Origin: Stenotrophomonas maltophilia | GTDB lineage: Bacteria > Pseudomonadota > Gammaproteobacteria > Xanthomonadales > Xanthomonadaceae | DNA: 64,000 bases | Assembly (NCBI RefSeq): GCF_003970865.1 | Contig: NZ_RXLZ01000021.1 | Location: 1-64,000, forward strand | Direction: 5' to 3' | Part shown: positions 43,123 through 52,255 of the stretch, in pieces | Numbering within the stretch: the first letter of the stretch is position 1 | Layout of the letters: every line of letters starts with the position of its first letter | Made by a program: the position numbers and the translations under genes | The notes under the pieces: model-generated | The model's input: only the letters and a program-made list of their open reading frames with translations | What the model was told of the DNA's origin: nothing | Databases searched by the model: none

Positions 43123-44608
43123 AACTGAAGTCGATGTCCGGATCGATGGCGCGCAGGTCCAGTGTCGGTGCCGGGCCTTCGCCCGGCTGCAGCCACGCCT
43201 GCGCCTCGTCACCCAGCGTATCCCAGCGCAGCAGCCAGCGCCCCTGCAGTTGCAGCACGGTCGCCTGCAGCCTGGGCGACTTGTCCACGCTGAAGCGCAG
43301 GCCGTCCTTGCCCGGGCACAGTGAAGCCGGGCCCAGCCACGGATCGCTGTAGCGGCCCTGCCAGTGCGGCAGATCGGAAGCCGACGCCTGCCGCGCATCT
43401 GACGTCGGCGGCCGCTGATGCCCGGTTGCCGCACGAGCGGCCTGGTCTGCCTTCAGTTCCGCCAGGTACTCCGTCGCCGGGCCCGAATGGTCTGGTGCGG
43501 TGAAGCGCTTCAGCATGGCCTGCATCAACGCCGTGCGTGCATCCTCGCCTTCACCGTTGATCAGCATCACCACGCCCACCTTGCGGTCGGGCAGCAACGC
43601 CAGTGAAGAATACATGCCTGACAACGTGCCGGTATGCGCCACCTTCCACTGCCCGTCCATGTCCGACACGCGCCAGCCATAGCCGTAGCCGTAGAAATGC
43701 GCGTTGTCCCAGCGCCGCTGGCGCTCACCCAACGGCATCGGCATGTGCAGGCTCCACAGCGTGCGCCGCTGTTCGCTGCCCAGCCAGTCCGGCACCAGCG
43801 CGGGATCCAGCAGCACCTGCATCCAGCGCGTCATGTCGCGCAGTGAACAGCGGATGCCGCCCGCTGCCATTGAAGGCAGGTCCGGGCTGATCGCAGCATC
43901 GGCGTTCACCACCTCGTTGCGTTCACCACGCCAGGCATGCGGCTGCGCCACGTTGCCCACGCGTTTCACCGACCACGCACCCACCTGACAGCGCGTCATG
44001 CCCAGTGGTTCGAACACCTGCTCGCGCATCAGCTGGTCGTACGGTTTTCCACCCGCTGCCGCCGCCACTTCACCGGCCACCACATACATCAGGTTGTCGT
44101 AGGCGTAGTGGCTGCGGAAGCTGCTGACCGGCCTCAGGTGCGCCAACCCGGCAATGATGTCGGCGCGGGTGAACGTGTTCGGCTCCGGCCACAGCATCAG
44201 ATCACCGGCGCCCAAGCCGAGACCGCTGTTGTGGATCAACAGGTCGCGCACCTGCATCTGCTCGCCCACCCACGCATCGTGCATGCGGAAGCCCGGCAGG
44301 TGTCGCTGCACCGGATCATCCCAGCGCAGCGTGCCCTGCTGCACCAACCGCGCCAGCAGCGCAGCGGTCATCGCCTTGCTGTTGGAGGCGATCTTGAACA
44401 GCGTGTCCTCGTTGATGCGGCCGCCATCACCACGCGCGCCCTCGGCATGGCGATAGACCACCTGTCCGTTCTCGACCACCGCCATCGCCAGCCCGGGCAG
44501 ATGCTCGACCCTGACCACGGCGGCGACATCGGCATCAATTGAAGCGGTGTCGATGGCCGATGCCGAGGGTGCGGCCAATGCGGCCGCAAGGATCAGCAGA
44601 TGATGCAT
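43055..44608 (-). CDS. Exported serine hydrolase, class C beta-lactamase/PBP-like
   Basis: The 517-residue product has a signal peptide (1-18) and the penicillin-recognising motifs SNSK (Ser75, Lys78), YDN (Tyr170) and HTG (about 352). The C-terminal 120 residues form an extra beta-domain (DUF3471-like) with WQGRYSDPWLG and WLQPGEG. Homologs act as D-aminopeptidases, carboxypeptidases or esterases on cell-wall peptides; a true beta-lactamase role is unlikely because of the extra domain and operon. It sits between a TonB-dependent receptor and a D-Ala-D-Ala dipeptidase, supporting a murein-peptide substrate. Confidence 0.88.
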   Translation of the reverse strand: MHHLLILAAALAAPSASAIDTASIDADVAAVVRVEHLPGLAMAVVENGQVVYRHAEGARGDGGRINEDTLFKIASNSKAMTAALLARLVQQGTLRWDDPVQRHLPGFRMHDAWVGEQMQVRDLLIHNSGLGLGAGDLMLWPEPNTFTRADIIAGLAHLRPVSSFRSHYAYDNLMYVVAGEVAAAAGGKPYDQLMREQVFEPLGMTRCQVGAWSVKRVGNVAQPHAWRGERNEVVNADAAISPDLPSMAAGGIRCSLRDMTRWMQVLLDPALVPDWLGSEQRRTLWSLHMPMPLGERQRRWDNAHFYGYGYGWRVSDMDGQWKVAHTGTLSGMYSSLALLPDRKVGVVMLINGEGEDARTALMQAMLKRFTAPDHSGPATEYLAELKADQAARAATGHQRPPTSDARQASASDLPHWQGRYSDPWLGPASLCPGKDGLRFSVDKSPRLQATVLQLQGRWLLRWDTLGDEAQAWLQPGEGPAPTLDLRAIDPDIDFSYDFQDLHFTRTGNCAGSDHQRR

Positions 44609-44671
44609 GGGTGTTCCTCACGGGTGCGACCCGGCACCCGCGCCGCCCATCGGGACGGCGCGGATCGTGCT

Positions 44672-47600
44672 TCAGTAGTTCAGGCTCACGGTCAGCTGCG
44701 CATAGCGCGGTGACTGGAAGCTGGTCGGCCACAGGAAAGTGTCGCTGATGTGACCAATGGCGTTTTCCTTCTCCTGGTCAACCGACATCCTCTTCTGCTG
44801 GTTGGTCAGGTTGTAGATGGACAGCTTGACCTTCAGGTCGGCCTCGCCGAACTGCTTGTTCCAGGTGATGTTCGCACCCAGTTCGTAGGTCCACGGCATG
44901 CGCCCGTAGCCGCCACGCGGGGAATGTTCGTAGACACGCTCGGAGGGAACACTGGACGTGCAGTTCTGCACGCAGATGTAGTAGCTGTGGAAGGGTTTGG
45001 TATTGCCGCTGGGGTTGCCCACACCGAATCCGGTGACCGGGCCGCCGGAGCGGGCATCAAGCGTGGCGCCGACCAGCAGGTTCTCGGTGATCGCATAGCT
45101 GCCGCGCAGCTTGAACTGATGGCGACGATCATTGGCCAGGTAACCATAGCCTCCACGGTTGACCCATGGATCATCGAAGTTCTCGGTGCGGCCGGTATCG
45201 GCGAAATCGGTATCGGAGTTGACCGGCCCCTCGGCGTTGCCGCGCCCATAGGCCAATGTGTACGAGGCATTCATCGCCCACTTGCCGTCCCAGCCACGGT
45301 CCAACTGCAGTTCCAGTGCCTTGTAGTCGCGACGCGGCTTGTCCCAACCGATCTGGCCGATGTAATTGCCCTTGTCATCGTACTGGGCAAAACCTTCCTT
45401 GCTGGTGTCCACGGTCAACCAGCCATCGGAGGTGCCGTCGCAGTTGGTATCCCCCCACACGGTGACCTTCCTGCCCGGGTTGGCCATTACCCAGCCCACT
45501 TCGGCGTTGCCGCACTGCGCGCTGGCAGTGATATGCATGTCATCGATGGCGTTGTGCAGCTTGCGGTAGATACCGCGCACCCCATAGGACCAGCGCTCGT
45601 TGAGCATCTGCTGGAAGCCCAGGATCAGCTCGTCCTGGTAGACCGGATCCATGTCACGGTCCACTTCCGAGCGCAGGTCACCCACGGTGCCATCGCCCTG
45701 CGAGTTGTCCACCGGCCCGATCTGCGCACCGGTGCGCGGCACGGCATAGCGGCTGCCATTGATCTCGCGGATGTCCCAACCGTTGAAGGCATAGTAGGTG
45801 CGCTCATCAAGCAGGCCGCCGGCCTGCTTGATGTTGATGACGTTGGCCACCGGCAGGTAGTAGCGGCCGATGTTGCCGAACAGTTTCATTGCACCATCGC
45901 CCTTGATGTCCCAGGCGAAGCCGGCGCGCGGCGCCCACATGTTGTCCATCTTGATGTAGCTGCGACCTTCGGCATCCTTGTTGTCGAAGGTCTCCATGCG
46001 GATGCCGAGGTTCAGCAGCAGGTTGTCGGTGACCGACCAGTTGTCTTCCAGGTAGTACGCCGAATTGGTGCTTTCGAACTCACCCCCCACTTCATTGCGC
46101 CGCGCACGCACGTAGGCGGTAGTGCCCGCTGGTACCACGCCGCCGTTCTCCAGGATCGAGCCGGGGGTGGTCTTGTAGACGTTGTAGTAGAACGCACCGG
46201 GGCCCGGATAATAGCGGTCATAGGTGGACACGTTCTTCTCGTGATCCACACCGAAGCGCAGCAGATGGGCGCCCAGCTGCCACTCGAAATCCAGCCGCGC
46301 CTGCTCGCGGTCATCCACGCGTGACTGCACGGTCGAGTTGGTGGTACAGCCCAGCGGTACGCCTGCCGGAGCCAGTCCGCTCTCGGCCACCACGCGGTTG
46401 CACTCCAGGTCGGTCATGCTGCGCTGCGAGGCATAGCGCTGGTTCTTGCCGTACATCGCACGCACCGACAGGCCTTCGGTGAGCTGGCCGTTGTAGGACG
46501 CGGCCCAGTTCTTGCCGCCGTTGGTGGTGTAGATCTCGTTGGTCTTGGCAGTTGGCTCGCCCTTGGCCAGGTCGAAGCCGTAGACGTCGTAGGCCCAGTT
46601 GTCCTTGTCCGAGAATCCCATCAGCGACAGGCGGTGGTTGTCGTTGATCTGCCAGTCCAGCTTGCCGCCCCAGAACGGGTCGTTGGTGCTGCCCTGGTTG
46701 AAGACGTTGCCATCGTTGTTGGTGTACTGGGCGCGATTGTCGCGGATCTCGTACATGCCGAAGAAGAACAGGCGGTCCTGCACCAGTGCACCCGAACCCC
46801 ATACGTTGAGGCGGTTGGTGGTGTGCTTGTCCTGGCTGCCGATGATGTACGGCGTACCGTCAGCGGTGTAGTGATCGTTCTTGCTGGACTGCCAGGCACG
46901 CGGCTCGAAGGTGTACTCGACGCCAGCGTGGAAATCGTTGCTGCCCGAGCGGGTCGCAGCGTTGATCACGCCGCCGGTGGTGCGGCCGAACTCCACCGAG
47001 TAACCGCCGGTCTTCACCTGGAATTCCTGGAAGAACGCGAACGGTGCCGACGAGAAGCCGACACGGTTGTAGAAGTCGGTCACGTTCAGGCCATCGATGT
47101 AGACCGCATTCTCGGCCACCGACGAACCACCGAAGGAGATCCCCTGCGCACCCAGCGAGCCTTTGCCCGAGACCACGCCCGGCGCCAGCATCGCCACTGA
47201 TTTCAGATCCTGGTCGACCGGAAGCCGCTCGATGTCCTGGCGGCTGAGGTTCATGGACGAGTCGGTGGAAGTTACGTCCACCATCGAGATGACCTGAGGT
47301 GCACGCACCTGCACGGCGCCCAGCGTGCTGATACCCGAGACCGGCACGTTGACCGTGGTGGCATTGCCCAGTGACACCGTCACTTCACCCACTTGCGCAG
47401 GCGCGCCGCCAGCCACCGCCACCTCCAGGGTGTAGGTGCCTACCGGCAACTGCGGTATGCGGTAGCTGCCACTGACGTCGGCCTTCACCGAACGCGAGAA
47501 ACCGGTGGCAGGATTGCGCACGGTCACGGTAGCGGCCTCCAGGCGCTGGCCCGAATCCGTGACCAACCGGCCGACCACCGAACCATCCTGTGCGAATGCG

Positions 47601-47674
47601 TTGGGCGCGATCACGCCCAGACACGCCCCGAGGGCGACGCACAAGGCCGCCCGTTTGATGCTGTAAGCCTTCAT
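44672..47674 (-). CDS. Oar-type TonB-dependent receptor
   Basis: The 1000-residue outer-membrane protein has a signal peptide (1-28), a carboxypeptidase-regulatory-like N-domain (about 31-105: GRLVTDSGQRLEAATVTVRN), a plug (about 115-240: IERLPVDQDLKSVAMLAPGV, VEFGRTTGGVINAATRSGSN) and a long beta-barrel ending in the aromatic-terminal LTVSLNY. Oar-like receptors in Xanthomonadaceae import peptides, proteins or sugars with energy from TonB. No FecI/FecR pair is near. Being between a transglutaminase-like protein and cell-wall hydrolases suggests import of murein-derived peptides, which is inference. Confidence 0.92.
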   Translation of the reverse strand: MKAYSIKRAALCVALGACLGVIAPNAFAQDGSVVGRLVTDSGQRLEAATVTVRNPATGFSRSVKADVSGSYRIPQLPVGTYTLEVAVAGGAPAQVGEVTVSLGNATTVNVPVSGISTLGAVQVRAPQVISMVDVTSTDSSMNLSRQDIERLPVDQDLKSVAMLAPGVVSGKGSLGAQGISFGGSSVAENAVYIDGLNVTDFYNRVGFSSAPFAFFQEFQVKTGGYSVEFGRTTGGVINAATRSGSNDFHAGVEYTFEPRAWQSSKNDHYTADGTPYIIGSQDKHTTNRLNVWGSGALVQDRLFFFGMYEIRDNRAQYTNNDGNVFNQGSTNDPFWGGKLDWQINDNHRLSLMGFSDKDNWAYDVYGFDLAKGEPTAKTNEIYTTNGGKNWAASYNGQLTEGLSVRAMYGKNQRYASQRSMTDLECNRVVAESGLAPAGVPLGCTTNSTVQSRVDDREQARLDFEWQLGAHLLRFGVDHEKNVSTYDRYYPGPGAFYYNVYKTTPGSILENGGVVPAGTTAYVRARRNEVGGEFESTNSAYYLEDNWSVTDNLLLNLGIRMETFDNKDAEGRSYIKMDNMWAPRAGFAWDIKGDGAMKLFGNIGRYYLPVANVINIKQAGGLLDERTYYAFNGWDIREINGSRYAVPRTGAQIGPVDNSQGDGTVGDLRSEVDRDMDPVYQDELILGFQQMLNERWSYGVRGIYRKLHNAIDDMHITASAQCGNAEVGWVMANPGRKVTVWGDTNCDGTSDGWLTVDTSKEGFAQYDDKGNYIGQIGWDKPRRDYKALELQLDRGWDGKWAMNASYTLAYGRGNAEGPVNSDTDFADTGRTENFDDPWVNRGGYGYLANDRRHQFKLRGSYAITENLLVGATLDARSGGPVTGFGVGNPSGNTKPFHSYYICVQNCTSSVPSERVYEHSPRGGYGRMPWTYELGANITWNKQFGEADLKVKLSIYNLTNQQKRMSVDQEKENAIGHISDTFLWPTSFQSPRYAQLTVSLNY

Positions 47675-47725
47675 CCCCTGCTCTCTCCTGCAAGAATTGA
47701 ATGGTGTGGATTGCGATGTGTCGCG

Positions 47726-49216
47726 CTAGCGTTGCCCGGCTGGCAGTACCCGCCACTGGAAGTCGTAGCTCCATTGGTCGAAGTACAGGTTGCCGCCTGC
47801 CCACTCGGCCTCGCCACGCTGCGAGTCGACCGTTTCCGAGCGGTAGTGCTGTTTGGCCGGCACGAAGGGCTGGCCGAAATCATCGTTGAAGGTGATGCGG
47901 TAGCCATCGAGGCCACCCAGATAGAAATCGCGCAGCGCCGGTACATCGCTGGCCAGTGCGCCGGTGGTCACGTCCATCGGCAGCCAGCCATACGGCGCCA
48001 GGTAGACCTGTCCCCAGTCATGCAGATTGTTGTAGCCGCTGCCATCGTCGGAGAACACCATGCCCGACTGCCAGCGCGCAGGAATGCCGTTCATGCGCAG
48101 CAGCGCAATCAGCAGCAGGGTCTGCTGCCCGCAGTCGGCATGGCCGGCACGCAGTGCGTAATCGCTGATGTTGCTGATCGTGGAATATTCGCGCGCACCG
48201 GCCCAGGGAATGCGGTCCACGGCAGCGAACAGCCTGCGCACCACTTCGTACGGGCGTGTCTCGCCCTGCAGCACCTGCTCGGAGAACAGCTTCAGCGCCG
48301 GGGTGAAGCGCACATGCGGCAGCTGCTCGGCCAGATAGGGCTTCAAGGCCGGATCAGCCGGGGTTGGCTGTACCTTGGTCGGGTCAATCGCGGTATGCCG
48401 GGCGAAGATCGTCGCTGCGTAGCGGATCTCGAAGCGGGTCGGCTTGCCGGCCACCGCCTTGGCTTCCAGGTAGGCGGTGCGCTGCAAGGTACTGGCCGGT
48501 GCCACGCGTGCCTTGCCGGGCGTGCTGCCCAACCACTGCACTTGCTCCTGCTGGCCCGGGATCTCGCGCGGGTACGGAATCCAGGCGCGTACGGTTTCAC
48601 CGGCCGGGACGGCATCGGCTTTCACCGTGAGCGACTGGGTGAATTCAATGCGCTGCGGCAGTACCGACGCCTGGCCACTCTGTTCGGCTGCGGCAAGCAC
48701 GTGCGTGTGGTGCGCGTTGAGCACTTCGTTCGGGCCCGGCGGTGACATCGGTGCATCCGCGCGGCGGCGTGCGCGTGCTTCGTTACTGAGCAGGAACAGG
48801 TTCGACGGTGCGCGCTTGAAATACCAACGCGTGCCATCGATATCGAGATGCTCGATCAGGCCGAGCTGATCCCAGCGCGCGAATTCCTCGTCGGTCAGAT
48901 CGGGAATCCAGCGACGCACGGCAGACTTGGCGGCGGTTTCGTCGAGGGAAAAATCCAGGCGGATGCGGCGCATGCGTTCTTCCTGGAACGCGATGTCATC
49001 GAAACTGACGCCAAGCTCCGCCGCGTCGGCGGCCGACCAGGTGTTCAGTTCGCTGTGTGCTTCAAAGAACCGTCCCGCGTCGATCATCTGCACGACGCGC
49101 GCAAACTGGACGGCCGAGGGCGGCGGCTCCGCTCCCGCCGACCACGCCCACAGCAGCAGCGCGGCACACAGGCCTGCGGCGGCAGGCAGACGCGGTTTGC
49201 GAACGGCAGACTCCAC
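47726..49216 (-). CDS. Exported transglutaminase-like cysteine protease
   Basis: The 496-residue product carries a transglutaminase-like catalytic triad: HADCGQQTLLLIALLRMNG (Cys near 362), NNLHDWGQVYL (His near 399) and GWLPMDVTTG (Asp near 414). Residues about 150-300 are beta-rich with RAWIPYPREIPGQQE, common in this family. The GTG at 49216 is chosen because GGGGAAG lies 7 bases before it and it leads directly into a signal peptide (LPAAAGLCAALLLWAWSAGA); an ATG at 49258 is less likely. Bacterial members are usually peptidases. It heads the minus-strand operon divergent from the NlpC/P60 gene, so cell-wall peptides are the likely substrate. Confidence 0.85.
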   Translation of the reverse strand: MESAVRKPRLPAAAGLCAALLLWAWSAGAEPPPSAVQFARVVQMIDAGRFFEAHSELNTWSAADAAELGVSFDDIAFQEERMRRIRLDFSLDETAAKSAVRRWIPDLTDEEFARWDQLGLIEHLDIDGTRWYFKRAPSNLFLLSNEARARRRADAPMSPPGPNEVLNAHHTHVLAAAEQSGQASVLPQRIEFTQSLTVKADAVPAGETVRAWIPYPREIPGQQEQVQWLGSTPGKARVAPASTLQRTAYLEAKAVAGKPTRFEIRYAATIFARHTAIDPTKVQPTPADPALKPYLAEQLPHVRFTPALKLFSEQVLQGETRPYEVVRRLFAAVDRIPWAGAREYSTISNISDYALRAGHADCGQQTLLLIALLRMNGIPARWQSGMVFSDDGSGYNNLHDWGQVYLAPYGWLPMDVTTGALASDVPALRDFYLGGLDGYRITFNDDFGQPFVPAKQHYRSETVDSQRGEAEWAGGNLYFDQWSYDFQWRVLPAGQR

Positions 49217-49305
49217 AGCGACACTTCCCCAGCGCGGGTGGTAACGGCTGTGTAACACGGGCCGGGATGCCGGTCAATAATTTATTCTTGATTTCGAGGC
49301 CGAAA

Positions 49306-49319
49306 GGAATAAATATTCC
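49306..49319. promoter_or_regulatory. GGAATAAATATTCC palindrome, candidate RpiR-type operator
   Basis: A 6-2-6 palindrome lies in the divergent promoter region of the murein-peptide locus. A related GAATAAAT sequence occurs about 25 bases away on the other strand (49275-49290). On the plus strand TTGATT and TAAATA with 16-base spacing form a possible promoter whose -10 overlaps the palindrome. The RpiR-family regulator encoded at 52256 is the natural candidate to bind here. Confidence 0.5.
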
Positions 49320-49348
49320 AACAGGCATTCGAGGAGGGTGTGCACCGC

Positions 49349-50788
49349 ATGAGCCTGGCTTCCCGCGAACCGCGCCGGCGTTGGCCGCGCCGGTTGACCC
49401 TGGCCCTGTGCCTGCTGGCCGCACCGGCCTTTGCACAGGCGGCACCACCGCCCGATCCGGGCGCACCGCTGCCCTATGTGATCGGCCTGCACGAGGCCTA
49501 TCTCACACCGCAGTACTGGGCCGCACGCCTGGACAACGCCGATGCGCCGATCCTGGACCGCGCGCAGATCGAGGCACAGAACGCACGGATGCGGGCACAG
49601 GACAGCCACATCCAGGACATCGCCGCACTGCCAGCCCAGCATGATGCGGCGACGGTGCGTGCCAGCATCACCGCGCTGTCGCGCTGGCCCACGCGCGCCC
49701 TCTACAACGACAAGGGCCAGGCGATCGCGCCCGCGCTGCGCAGCGCGATCGAAGCCAACCTTGGCCTCGATGCGCTTTCCGCCCAGACGGCACCGGCCTA
49801 CGGGCTGGTGGTGAAGCGCACGGCACTGCGCACCTTCCCCACCCGCGAGCGCGTCTTCAGCACCGTCGGTGACACCGACATCGACCGCTTCCAGGAATCG
49901 GCACTGTTCCCTGGCGACAAGGTCGCCGTGGTCCACCGCAGCACCGATGGCCACTGGCTGTTCGTGCACAGCGAGCGCTACAGCGCGTGGATCGAAGCCG
50001 ATGCCATCGCCAGCAGCGACAAGGCCACGGTGCTCGGTTACGGCGCGAAGGGACCGTACCGGATCATCACCGGCGCCACCGCACAGACCGTCTACACCCC
50101 GGAAGAACCGCGCGTTTCGCGCCTGCAGCTGGACATGGGCGTGCGCCTGCCGGTGCTGGCCGACTGGCCCGCGTCAGAGCCGGTGAACGGCCAGCAGGCG
50201 CATGCCTCGTGGGTGGTGCAGTTGCCAGTGCGGGAGGCCGATGGTCGGTTGAAGCTGGTACCGGCCCTGCTGCCGCGCTCACAGGACACCGCCGCCGACT
50301 ACCTGCCGCTGACCCCACGCCTGCTGCTGCAGCAGGCCTTCAAGTTCCTCGGTGAACGCTACGGCTGGGGCCACGACTACGACACCCGCGATTGCAGCGG
50401 TTTCGTTTCGGAAATCTACCGCAGCTTCGGGGTGCTGCTGCCGCGCAATACCAGTGCACAGGCCATCAGCCCGGCGCTGGATCGCCTGCCGTTCAGCAGC
50501 AAGGACGGCAAGGCACTGCGCGACCGTGCCGTCACCGACCTGCAGGTGGGCGACCTGGTCTACATCCCCGGCCACGTGATGATGGCCATCGGCCATGTCG
50601 ACGGCCGTACGTGGGTGATCCACGATACCGCGGGCGGCAGCTGGTTCGGCGCCGACGGCACGCGCGTGCAGGCCCATCTCAATGGTGTTTCGGTCACGCC
50701 GCTGGAGCCGATGATGGCCAGCGATACCGTCCGCTACATCGACCGCATCACCAACATCCAGCGCCTGCGGGCCAAGACTCCTGAATGA
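49349..50788 (+). CDS. Exported SH3 plus NlpC/P60 murein peptidase
   Basis: The product has 479 residues from ATG 49349 (AGGAGG 11 bases before). It contains a signal peptide (1-31), SH3b-like domains (about 140-320, for example LFPGDKVAVVHRSTDGHWLFVHS) and a C-terminal NlpC/P60 domain with RDCSGFVSEIYRSFG (Cys near 349), GHVMMAIG (His near 409) and the third polar residue in WVIHDTAGG. The layout is that of YkfC-like enzymes, which cut between D-Glu and the diamino acid of L-Ala-D-Glu-peptides. Its stop overlaps the start of the L-Ala-D/L-Glu epimerase by 4 bases, a direct functional link: peptidase releases L-Ala-D-Glu, epimerase converts it. Confidence 0.92.
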   Translation: MSLASREPRRRWPRRLTLALCLLAAPAFAQAAPPPDPGAPLPYVIGLHEAYLTPQYWAARLDNADAPILDRAQIEAQNARMRAQDSHIQDIAALPAQHDAATVRASITALSRWPTRALYNDKGQAIAPALRSAIEANLGLDALSAQTAPAYGLVVKRTALRTFPTRERVFSTVGDTDIDRFQESALFPGDKVAVVHRSTDGHWLFVHSERYSAWIEADAIASSDKATVLGYGAKGPYRIITGATAQTVYTPEEPRVSRLQLDMGVRLPVLADWPASEPVNGQQAHASWVVQLPVREADGRLKLVPALLPRSQDTAADYLPLTPRLLLQQAFKFLGERYGWGHDYDTRDCSGFVSEIYRSFGVLLPRNTSAQAISPALDRLPFSSKDGKALRDRAVTDLQVGDLVYIPGHVMMAIGHVDGRTWVIHDTAGGSWFGADGTRVQAHLNGVSVTPLEPMMASDTVRYIDRITNIQRLRAKTPE

Positions 50789-51879
50789 AGATCACCGCCA
50801 TCGAACTGGGCATGCTGCGCGTGCCGCTGAAGACGCCGTTCAAGACTGCCCTGCGCACGGTGGAAACCGTGGAAGACGTGGTGGTGCTGATCCGCACCGA
50901 CACCGGCAACACCGGTTACGGTGAAGCCCCGGCCACCGCGGTGATCACCGGCGATACGCACGGCTCGATCATCGAAGCGATCCGCCACTTCATCGCCCCG
51001 CGCCTGATCGGCCAGGACGTGGTCAACCTCAACCATCTGTGCACGCTGGTGCAGACCGCGATGGAGCGCAACACCAGCGCCAAGGCGGCGGTGGAGATCG
51101 CGCTGTACGACCTGTGGGCGCAGCTGCACGGTGCGCCGCTGTACCAGATGCTCGGTGGCGGCGACCCGGTGATCACCACCGACATCACCATCAGCGTGGA
51201 CTACATCGACAAGATGGTGGCCGACTCGCTGTCGGCGATCGACCGCGGCTTCGAGTCGCTGAAGATCAAGGTCGGCAAGGACATCGGCCTGGACATCGAA
51301 CGGGTCAAGGCGATCCACGCCGCGGTGGAAGGCCGCGCCCTGCTGCGCCTGGATGCCAACCAGGGCTGGACCGCCAAACAGGCAGTGCACGCCATGCGCA
51401 CGCTGGAAGAAGCGGGCGTGGTGCTCGAGCTGCTGGAGCAGCCAGTGAAGGCCGCCGACATCAGCGGCCTGAAGTACGTCACCGACCGCGTCAACACGCC
51501 GGTGATGGCCGACGAAAGCGTGTTCAGCCCGAGCCAGGTGATGGACCTGATCCAGCAGCGCGCGGCCGACATCATCAACATCAAGCTGATGAAGACCGGC
51601 GGCCTGTCCAACGCGATCCGCATCGCCGACATCGCCGGCATCTACGGCGTGCCGTGCATGATCGGCTGCATGATCGAGTCGAGCATCAGCGTGGCTGCCG
51701 CCGTGCATCTGGCCGTGGCCAAGAGCGATGTGATCACCAAGGTCGACCTCGACGGCCCTTCGCTGGGCCAGTTCGACCCGGTCAGCGGCGGCGTGCATTT
51801 CAACGAATCGGAGATCAGCATCAGCGACGTGCCGGGGCTGGGCATCACCGAAGTGCGCGGGCTGGAGATACTGGGTTGA
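50785..51879 (+). CDS. L-Ala-D/L-Glu epimerase (dipeptide epimerase)
   Basis: The 364-residue enolase-superfamily product has all catalytic residues of the dipeptide epimerases: KIK (Lys160, Lys162), LDANQGW (Asp190), LLEQPV (Glu218), MADES (Asp243) and IKLMK (Lys267). It converts L-Ala-D-Glu to L-Ala-L-Glu in the cytoplasm so that ordinary peptidases can degrade it. It is translationally coupled to the NlpC/P60 gene (ATGA overlap), as ykfB and ycjG are linked to similar genes elsewhere. Confidence 0.95.
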   Translation: MKITAIELGMLRVPLKTPFKTALRTVETVEDVVVLIRTDTGNTGYGEAPATAVITGDTHGSIIEAIRHFIAPRLIGQDVVNLNHLCTLVQTAMERNTSAKAAVEIALYDLWAQLHGAPLYQMLGGGDPVITTDITISVDYIDKMVADSLSAIDRGFESLKIKVGKDIGLDIERVKAIHAAVEGRALLRLDANQGWTAKQAVHAMRTLEEAGVVLELLEQPVKAADISGLKYVTDRVNTPVMADESVFSPSQVMDLIQQRAADIINIKLMKTGGLSNAIRIADIAGIYGVPCMIGCMIESSISVAAAVHLAVAKSDVITKVDLDGPSLGQFDPVSGGVHFNESEISISDVPGLGITEVRGLEILG

Positions 51880-51886
51880 TCCGCGC

Positions 51887-51909
51887 AGTCGAGCATGGCT
51901 CGACTCTAC
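51887..51909. repeat. GTAG-type hairpin (AGTCGAGC family)
   Basis: AGTCGAGCATGGCTCGACTCTAC, an inverse GTAG-headed hairpin eight bases after the epimerase stop; it may help terminate transcription. Confidence 0.75.
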
Positions 51910-51941
51910 AGGGGCCATGGGTGACTGACGCCTGGTCGGGC

Positions 51942-51973
51942 GTTACTTTTCTTTTCGCGAAAAGAAAAGTAAC
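51942..51973. repeat. 32-bp perfect palindrome within a dispersed-type repeat
   Basis: GTTACTTTTCTTTTCG (51942-51957) is followed at once by its exact reverse complement (51958-51973). Together with the GC-rich 250 bases after it, this looks like a dispersed element known to give spurious frames (VTFLFAKRKVTKR) in Xanthomonadaceae genomes. It separates the epimerase from the regulator gene. Confidence 0.75.
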
Positions 51974-52255
51974 CAAAAGAAACGCTCCGCCGGCCGCAAG
52001 CCGACGTGCTACGCACGCCGGTGCCCTGCGCTCCTCGGCCCGCCGAGGGACGGCGCGGAACTCGCTGCGCTCAGACACCCGCGCCTCTTCGCCCTCGCCG
52101 GACCTGCGGTGCTCGGCTCGCTTGAAGGCGGACTCAACCTCAAAGGCAACAACTGCACTCCGCAACCTTTTCGTGGCTGGCACCCGCCCGACCCATTCCA
52201 TGACACGCTCTACGCTGCCAACCGCAACGCCTTTGCAGACACCCGGACGCCCCGC

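Noticed and set aside
43055-44608. Chromosomal class C beta-lactamase
   Set aside because: It shares SxxK, YxN and HTG motifs but has an extra C-terminal domain and no ampR; it is the wider PBP-like hydrolase family.
51942-52255. Protein extensions reading VTFLFAKRKVTKR through the dispersed repeat
   Set aside because: They recur wherever this repeat occurs and reflect the palindrome, not a conserved protein.
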